Part shown: positions 59,371 through 64,000 of the stretch, one piece after another
Numbering within the stretch: position 1 is the stretch's first letter
Layout of the letters: every line of letters starts with the position of its first letter
Assembly: GCA_038182865.1 (NCBI GenBank)
Contig: CP116226.1
Span: 1,302,001-1,366,000 of the forward strand
Reading direction: 5' to 3'
Source of the DNA: Microbacterium enclense
GTDB taxonomy: Bacteria; Actinomycetota; Actinomycetes; Actinomycetales; Microbacteriaceae
Length of the DNA stretch: 64,000 nucleotides
The notes under the pieces: model-generated
What the model was told of the DNA's origin: nothing
Database searches by the model: none
Seen by the model: the letters and a program-made list of their open reading frames with translations, nothing else
Program-made: the position numbers and the translations under genes

Positions 59371-60220
59371 AACCGGTGCCCTCGCCACGCGCTGGCTGGG
59401 AGTGGGTCTCACGGCCTGCCTGTCGATCACGACGATCACCCTGTGGATCACGGGGCGGATGTCGCTGTACATCAACCCCGATTCAGCCTGGTTCGCCGTC
59501 GGGATGTCGTTCGTCGCGCTGGTCGGTGCGATCGCGTCGTTCGCCTTGCCCTTGGGGGCGGAGGCCGATCACGGCCATGACCACGAGCACGGGCACGCGG
59601 CCGCCTCCGCCTCGGCTCGGCGGGAAGCCTTCGCGCACGCCGACCATGAGCATTCCGATCCCGCCGACGACCATGACCACGCCGCGCACGACCACCTCGC
59701 GGCGCGTCCGCGACTGACCCCGGGCGGCATCGCCGCGTTCACGGGAGGAGTGCTGGCCTCGACCGCGGTGGTGGCCGTGCTGCTCACCCCGGCCGCCTCG
59801 CTGTCGACCGAGCTCGCGGTCTCGCGCGACGTGGGGGCCGCGCCCCTGTTCGCGGGTTCCGATGTGATCACCCTCGCCGCCTCGGGCGACACCTCGCAGT
59901 TCGGTGTCGGCGACTGGTCGGCGGTCTTCGCCCACTCGACGAACCCCGAGACCTTCGACGGCAAGCCCGTCACCCTCACCGGGTTCATCACCCCGGGGGG
60001 CGACGGTGCGAGCTTCGACCTCACGCGTCTCGTGATCACCCACTGCGTCATCGACGCGCAGACGGCGAAGCTCCCGATCTCCGCGACCGGTGACGCACCG
60101 TCGAGCGGGCAGTGGGTCACCGTCACGGGAACCGTGCGCTCCAGCGGCGACGGCAAGCTCGAGGTCCACGCCGACCAGGTGGCCGCCATCGACGAGCCGG
60201 CGGACCCGTATGAGTACTGA
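59363..60220 (+). CDS. TIGR03943 family putative permease subunit
   Basis: 285 residues starting at TTG, which overlaps the previous stop by eight bases. Three membrane segments: two near the N-terminus, then a His/Asp-rich loop (HGHDHEHGH and HEHSDPADDHDH), a third segment, and a C-terminal extracytoplasmic domain with GFVTP-like GFITPGG and LVITHCVIDAQT. The His-rich loop suggests zinc binding. It is the fixed partner of the COG0701 permease. Confidence 0.85.
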   Translation: MSRTGALATRWLGVGLTACLSITTITLWITGRMSLYINPDSAWFAVGMSFVALVGAIASFALPLGAEADHGHDHEHGHAAASASARREAFAHADHEHSDPADDHDHAAHDHLAARPRLTPGGIAAFTGGVLASTAVVAVLLTPAASLSTELAVSRDVGAAPLFAGSDVITLAASGDTSQFGVGDWSAVFAHSTNPETFDGKPVTLTGFITPGGDGASFDLTRLVITHCVIDAQTAKLPISATGDAPSSGQWVTVTGTVRSSGDGKLEVHADQVAAIDEPADPYEY

Positions 60221-61640
60221 CGCCCGCCGTCGAGGTGGTCCCGACTCGCGGCGTGCGCGCGCCCGCCGGCGTCAGGGTCGGGGCTTCCTCCTCGCGTTCG
60301 GCGCCGTCCTGCTCGCCCTCGTCCTCGTGGGAGGGGTCGGCGGTGTCGTCGCCGTGGCACAGGGACCCCGTGTCACCGACGTGCAGGTCGACCCCGACGC
60401 CGGGGTCGCGGCATCCGGATCCCGCGTGATCCTCACGACCACGCAGTCGCTCGAGAAGGTCGACGCCTCCCAGGTCGAGGTCGAGCCGGCGACGCCGTTC
60501 ACCGTCGACACGTCGGGACGGAGCGTCGGCATCCGGTTCACGCTGCCGTTGCGCGACGACTCCGACTACCGCGTGACGGTGCGTGACGTGAAGGGGCTCG
60601 GCGCCGGGCCGGGGGCGACTCTGACCGAGACCTTCCGGACGCCCCCGCTGCAGGCGTTCCTCATGCAGCGCGGAACCCCCGAGGGCGACACGATCTTCCG
60701 CACCGACCTCGAGGGCAAGGCCGGGCTGCCGGTGTTCACCGACCCGCACATCGAGGACTTCCGGGCGACGGCCAACCACCTCGTCATCTCGACGCGGGAC
60801 GACGACCAGGCGCGCGTCATCGTGACCGACCTCGACGGGCAGAACCGGCGGGAGCTGACGCTTCCGGGACCGGGATTCGTGTCGAACCTTCAGTCGGCGG
60901 ACCGTGGAGAGCGCATCGGCTTCACATTCTCGGATGCCAACCTCGGTGCCGCGGGCGGGCGGGAGAGCCGTCTGTTCACGGCGTCCGCGGCGACCGACGA
61001 CGCTCCGGTCGAGGTGGGACTCAACGGCGGTGACGTGCGCATCGCCGACTGGCGGTTCGTCCCCGACACCGACAGCATGCTCGTGCTCACCTTCGACTCC
61101 CGCTTGCTCCTCACCGACGCGCTCGGTGGCAACGCTGCCCCTCTCGGCAGCGCGGTGGCGATCGACGGCATCGCCCGCGGATCGTCGGTGGCGATCGTGG
61201 AACGGCTCGAGGGCGTTCGCGAGATCAACCTCACCGACGGATCGGAGCAGGCGCTCGTCTCGCCCGTCGATCCTCCCGGAACGCCCGGACGCGCGACCCC
61301 GGTGCCCGGGGCGGGGGCCGGCACGGTCCGATCGTTCGCCGACATCGCGGCCGACGGCGCGTACCGCTCGACCATCGTGGGGCACGTCGACACCGACGGC
61401 GCGGTGCGGACGCTCCTCGACGTCCCCGGCACCGACACCGTGCTGCAGACGTGCGTCTCTCCGAGCGGGCGGTACGCGGCGGTGCTGGTGGCGCCGCGCG
61501 CGGTGGACAACCCGTTCGATCGGTATCAGCTGCCCCTCCCCGGCAAACTGCAGACGCACCTGGTCGACATCGACACCGGCGAAGCGCTCGTCGCCCTGCG
61601 GGGGTTCGACCTGTCCTGGTGCCAGGTACCCCCGGGATGA
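60210..61640 (+). CDS. Membrane-anchored beta-propeller-like protein
   Basis: 476 residues. A basic N-terminus (RRARARRRQGR) and one membrane helix (about 27-50) are followed by an Ig-like domain with RVTDVQVDPDAGVAASG and then about 300 residues of repeated four-strand units like those of TolB/WD40-type propellers. Cytoplasmic tail short, bulk outside. It overlaps the TIGR03943 gene by 11 bases. No enzymatic motif; a scaffold or sensor role is a guess. Confidence 0.75.
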   Translation: MSTDARRRGGPDSRRARARRRQGRGFLLAFGAVLLALVLVGGVGGVVAVAQGPRVTDVQVDPDAGVAASGSRVILTTTQSLEKVDASQVEVEPATPFTVDTSGRSVGIRFTLPLRDDSDYRVTVRDVKGLGAGPGATLTETFRTPPLQAFLMQRGTPEGDTIFRTDLEGKAGLPVFTDPHIEDFRATANHLVISTRDDDQARVIVTDLDGQNRRELTLPGPGFVSNLQSADRGERIGFTFSDANLGAAGGRESRLFTASAATDDAPVEVGLNGGDVRIADWRFVPDTDSMLVLTFDSRLLLTDALGGNAAPLGSAVAIDGIARGSSVAIVERLEGVREINLTDGSEQALVSPVDPPGTPGRATPVPGAGAGTVRSFADIAADGAYRSTIVGHVDTDGAVRTLLDVPGTDTVLQTCVSPSGRYAAVLVAPRAVDNPFDRYQLPLPGKLQTHLVDIDTGEALVALRGFDLSWCQVPPG

Positions 61641-62326
61641 TGCGACCCGCGACGCGGAGCGACCTGCAGGCGCTGCCGGTGCAGGTCGCTCCGCTCCTGC
61701 TCGGCGCGGTGCTCGAGACCGAGGTGGCGGGGGAGCGTGTCGCCGTGCGCCTGACGGAGGTCGAGGCGTATCACGGGCGCGGCACCGGCGATCGTCCCGA
61801 TCCCGGCTCGCACGCACGCATGGGGCCGACCCCGCGCAACGCGACCATGTGGGGCGAGCCCGGTCACCTGTACGTGTACCTGAGCCACGGCATCCATTCG
61901 TGCGTGAACGTCGTGTGCGGCCCCGACGGCGTCGCCGGCGGTGTGCTGCTGCGCGGGGGCGAGATCGTCGAGGGCGCCGACATCGCCGAGCGACGCCGCC
62001 TCGAGCGGCGCGGCGCAGTGCGTTCGTCCCGCGACCTCGCGCGCGGGCCGGGTCGTCTGGGCGATGCGGTGGGTCTCCGGCATCCGCAGCATGACGGGAT
62101 CGACGCGGTGACGGCGCAGGAGCGCGCCGGTGCGCGGGCCCGGCTCCTGCTGCCGGGTGAACGGGTGTCGGGGATCGTGACGGGGCCGCGCGTGGGCGTC
62201 GCCGGGATCGCGGGGACCGACGCGTTCCCTTGGCGCTTCTGGATCGAGGGGGATGCCACGGTCTCGGCGTTCCGGTGGGGCCGCGGGGCCGCGGAAGCGG
62301 CGATGAACGCCCTGCCAGGTGGCTGA
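61637..62326 (+). CDS. DNA-3-methyladenine glycosylase (AAG/MPG family)
   Basis: 229 residues. RLTEVEAYHGRGTGDRPDPGSHA carries the catalytic Glu region and LYVYLSHGIHSCVNVV the DNA-binding part of the AAG family, which excises 3-methyladenine, hypoxanthine and related bases. ATGA overlap with the upstream gene. The TGA at 62324-62326 lies inside a dispersed repeat that begins at 62321. Confidence 0.92.
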   Translation: MMRPATRSDLQALPVQVAPLLLGAVLETEVAGERVAVRLTEVEAYHGRGTGDRPDPGSHARMGPTPRNATMWGEPGHLYVYLSHGIHSCVNVVCGPDGVAGGVLLRGGEIVEGADIAERRRLERRGAVRSSRDLARGPGRLGDAVGLRHPQHDGIDAVTAQERAGARARLLLPGERVSGIVTGPRVGVAGIAGTDAFPWRFWIEGDATVSAFRWGRGAAEAAMNALPGG

Positions 62327-62363
62327 GCCCGTCGAAGCCTCCGGACGCGTCGACGGGCTCATG
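62321..62363. repeat. Dispersed inverted repeat, CTGAGC-GTCGAAG family (copy 3)
   Basis: GGCTGAGCCCGTCGAAG (62321-62337) pairs with a degenerate CGTCGACGGGCTCAT (62349-62363). The first arm supplies the stop codon of the glycosylase gene. It probably also ends that transcript before the rpmB promoter. Confidence 0.65.
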
Positions 62364-62411
62364 GGCGACGGCGACCAGGAGGTGCGGGGCAGCGGAGACG
62401 GCCCCTCGTGC

Positions 62412-62509
62412 TAGACTGACCCCTTGTCTGCGCGCACTCCAGCACGCAGTTCGCACCCCTTCTCCTGAATCCGGCTCTTCGCCGTGCTCAGACGGGGTGC
62501 AGACAAGGG
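62412..62509 (+). promoter_or_regulatory. rpmB promoter and structured leader
   Basis: TAGACT at 62412-62417 is the -10-like hexamer; no good -35 was seen. The leader that follows is about 135 bases long and is bounded by perfect 11-base arms, CCCTTGTCTGC (62421-62431) and GCAGACAAGGG (62499-62509). A further small hairpin lies before the AAGGAG ribosome-binding site. A leader of this kind could be a ribosomal-protein autoregulatory structure. No Zur box was found. Confidence 0.55.
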
Positions 62510-62557
62510 ATCTTGGGTGGCACCGTCCGGTGTCACGGTACAGAAGGAGACATCACC

Positions 62558-62794
62558 ATGGCAGCAGTGTGCCAGGTGACTGGAGCGGTTCCCGGCTTCG
62601 GTCACAACATCTCGCACTCGCACCGCCGGACGAAGCGCCGCTTCGACCCGAACGTGCAGAAGAAGACCTACTTCGTTCCGTCGCTGGGTCGCAACATCAA
62701 GCTCAACGTCTCGGCGAAGGGCATCAAGGTCATCGACGCGCGCGGCATCGAGTCCGTCGTTCGTGACCTGCAGGCGAAGGGCGTGAAGCTGTAA
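62558..62794 (+). CDS. rpmB: Ribosomal protein bL28, cysteine-poor form
   Basis: 78 residues: MAAVCQVTGAVPGFGHNISHSHRRTKRRFDPNV opens as in RpmB2-type L28, with only one Cys instead of the CxxC pairs of zinc-binding forms. AGAAGGAG lies eight bases before the ATG. Its TAA shares a base with the rpmG start (TAATG). It is the first gene of a three-gene ribosomal operon. Confidence 0.97.
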   Translation: MAAVCQVTGAVPGFGHNISHSHRRTKRRFDPNVQKKTYFVPSLGRNIKLNVSAKGIKVIDARGIESVVRDLQAKGVKL

Positions 62795-62964
62795 TGGCGA
62801 AGAAGGCTCAGGACGTCCGTCCGATCATCAAGCTGCGGTCGACCGCCGGCACGGGGTACACCTACGTGACGCGCAAGAACCGCCGCAACAACCCCGACCG
62901 CATCGTGCTGAAGAAGTACGACCCCGTGGTCCGCAAGCACGTCGACTTCCGAGAGGAGCGCTAA
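62794..62964 (+). CDS. rpmG: Ribosomal protein bL33, zinc-independent form
   Basis: 56 residues: MAKKAQDVRPIIKLRSTAGT ... ending HVDFREER. There is no Cys at all, so it is the zinc-independent type. The ATG shares a base with the rpmB stop. It is found by direct translation because of its small size. Confidence 0.97.
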   Translation: MAKKAQDVRPIIKLRSTAGTGYTYVTRKNRRNNPDRIVLKKYDPVVRKHVDFREER

Positions 62965-62968
62965 GCAC

Positions 62969-63274
62969 ATGGCTAAGAAGAGCAAGATCGCGCGCAACGA
63001 GCAGCGCAAGGTCGTCGTCGAGCGCTACGCCGCGAAGCGCGCCGAGCTGAAGAAGACCCTGGTCGACCCGACCGCCACCGACGAGGCCCGCGAGGCCGCG
63101 CGCGTGGGTCTGCAGAAGCTCCCCCGCAACGCGTCGCCCGCGCGCGTGCGCAGCCGCGACGTCATCGACGGCCGCCCCCGTGGCGTCCTCACGAAGTTCG
63201 GCGTCTCGCGCGTCCGTTTCCGTGACATGGCCCACCGTGGCGAGCTGCCCGGTGTGACCAAGTCGAGCTGGTAA
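62969..63274 (+). CDS. rpsN: Ribosomal protein uS14, zinc-independent form
   Basis: 101 residues, the long S14 form. MAKKSKIARNEQRK at the start and RPRGVLTKFGVSRVRFRD near the end are typical. It lacks the CxxC pairs of the short zinc-binding S14. GAGGAG near the end of rpmG serves as ribosome-binding site. The operon ends at the hairpin 63291-63328. Confidence 0.97.
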   Translation: MAKKSKIARNEQRKVVVERYAAKRAELKKTLVDPTATDEAREAARVGLQKLPRNASPARVRSRDVIDGRPRGVLTKFGVSRVRFRDMAHRGELPGVTKSSW

Positions 63275-63290
63275 GCACCAGACACCCGTA

Positions 63291-63328
63291 CGAAAGGCGG
63301 GGGTTCCGAAGGGAACCCCCGCCTTTCG
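63291..63328 (+). terminator. Strong hairpin after rpsN
   Basis: Perfect 17-bp stem (63291-63307 with 63312-63328) and loop GAAG. The outer part is AAAGG/CCTTT and the inner part GC-rich. It lies between rpsN and the convergent LuxR gene and can terminate both. The T run (CCTTTCG) is short. Confidence 0.85.
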
Positions 63329-63340
63329 TCGTTCCCCTGG

Positions 63341-64000
63341 TCAGAAAAGCCGACGGAGCAGTTCGACCACGGCCTCCGACCGCCCGCGCACGCCGAGCTT
63401 GGCGTAGATGGAGCGCACCTGGCTCTTGACGGTGTTGAGCGACACGCCCCGCTCGCGGGCGATGTCGGCCAGGTTCCGCTCCGACGACAGAAGCATCGCC
63501 AGTTCTCGCTCCGCGGGGGTGAACCCGGGTACCTCCGCCGGCGGGCGGGCGGGAGCGGCGACGGAGGGCAGGAACTCCCGGATGCCGCTGACCAGCGGGG
63601 CAAGCTCCGGGCAGGACGCCACGACCGTGTCGAACAGGGCGATGGTCTCGTCCAGTGGCAGCATGATGAAGGGCGTGATCGATCCGCCCGTCTGCGAGAT
63701 CAGCAGAAGAGCGGTCTCCATGCTCTGCTCGGCTCGGCGGGAGCTCCCCACCCGCGCGAACGCGATCGCGCGCAGCAGCAGCGTGGGCGTGAGGGTGCGG
63801 AGGCAGTGGTCGGTCTCGTCGGCGACGCACCCGTCGGTCTCGGTGAGGAGTTCGCGTTCGCGTCCGAGCAGGAGCAGCGGGCCGGACCTCTGCATGTGGA
63901 AGCAGATGCCGTGCCCGGGTGGAGTCTGAGCCGAAGCCAGCGAGGCCAGCGCCTCGGTGTATTCGCCCCGGGCGACCAGGATGTCGGAGCGGATGCATGT
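63341..64000 (-). CDS. LuxR-type transcriptional regulator (5' end outside window)
   Basis: The last 219 residues; the frame stays open to the window edge. The C-terminal helix-turn-helix is complete: FTPAERELAMLLSSERNLAD, then VSLNTVKSQVRSIYAKLGVRGRSEAV. The part before it is helical and repeat-like, as in the TPR-like arm of MalT/LAL regulators, so the whole protein is probably large. Role unknown. Confidence 0.9.
   Translation of the reverse strand, partial: TCIRSDILVARGEYTEALASLASAQTPPGHGICFHMQRSGPLLLLGRERELLTETDGCVADETDHCLRTLTPTLLLRAIAFARVGSSRRAEQSMETALLLISQTGGSITPFIMLPLDETIALFDTVVASCPELAPLVSGIREFLPSVAAPARPPAEVPGFTPAERELAMLLSSERNLADIARERGVSLNTVKSQVRSIYAKLGVRGRSEAVVELLRRLF

Noticed and set aside
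62330..62557. Zur box before rpmB
   Set aside because: No A+T-rich TGA-n9-TCA-type palindrome could be found in this leader.

Overview
The window is high-GC actinobacterial chromosome, most likely from a Microbacteriaceae member close to Microbacterium. The support is the codon bias, the frequent GCATCC/GGATGCC words, the many start/stop overlaps (ATGA, GTGA, TGATG), the GTG starts and the apparently leaderless promoters. No rRNA or tRNA gene and no CRISPR array was seen. Genus assignment is inference.

Layout. 1-11.1 kb: 3' end of a GH31 alpha-xylosidase; a molybdopterin oxidoreductase with a flavin reductase; a lipoprotein; a PadR-controlled FtsX-type ABC exporter; an acyltransferase; an unusual SDR protein with a zinc ribbon. 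11.1-20.1 kb: a TetR-controlled acyl-CoA carboxylase operon (methylcrotonyl-CoA type, with MaoC and CitE-like partners), a Nudix hydrolase and a second FtsX-type ABC exporter. 20.3-23.6 kb: PEP synthase and its regulatory kinase/phosphotransferase. 23.7-32.0 kb: a polymorphic-toxin locus, consisting of a 1,805-residue Rhs/YD-repeat protein with a WXG100-like N-terminus and an ADP-ribosyltransferase-like C-terminus. Downstream of it is a tail of small genes that includes two paralogous candidate immunity genes and one frameshifted gene.

32.3-47.1 kb: membrane proteins, an alcohol dehydrogenase, a HupE-like protein, a metallophosphoesterase with a WxL-like C-terminus next to a DUF916-type protein, purB, a low-molecular-weight phosphatase, hisC, and a 2-oxoacid dehydrogenase E1alpha-E1beta-E2 operon. 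47.1-50.0 kb: an A+T-richer island inserted at the 3' end of the E2 gene. It is flanked by a 202-bp direct repeat of that 3' end whose eight differences are all at third codon positions. Its cargo is a TIR-domain protein fused to a PcrA/UvrD-type Tudor domain, a 50-residue protein directly downstream, an AbrB-like protein and a YjzC-like protein. This is the strongest candidate for an undescribed (probably defence) system.

50-64 kb: an MFS transporter, the methionine ABC operon metQNI, a zinc-uptake ABC operon behind a Zur-box-like site, zur itself with a COG0701/TIGR03943 pair, a membrane-anchored propeller protein, a 3-methyladenine glycosylase, the cysteine-poor ribosomal operon rpmB-rpmG-rpsN with a structured leader, and the 3' part of a LuxR-type regulator.

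Recurring small-scale structure: two families of dispersed palindromic repeats, nested inverted repeats at convergent gene ends, and a -10 hexamer placed 5-7 nt before the start codon of at least nine genes.
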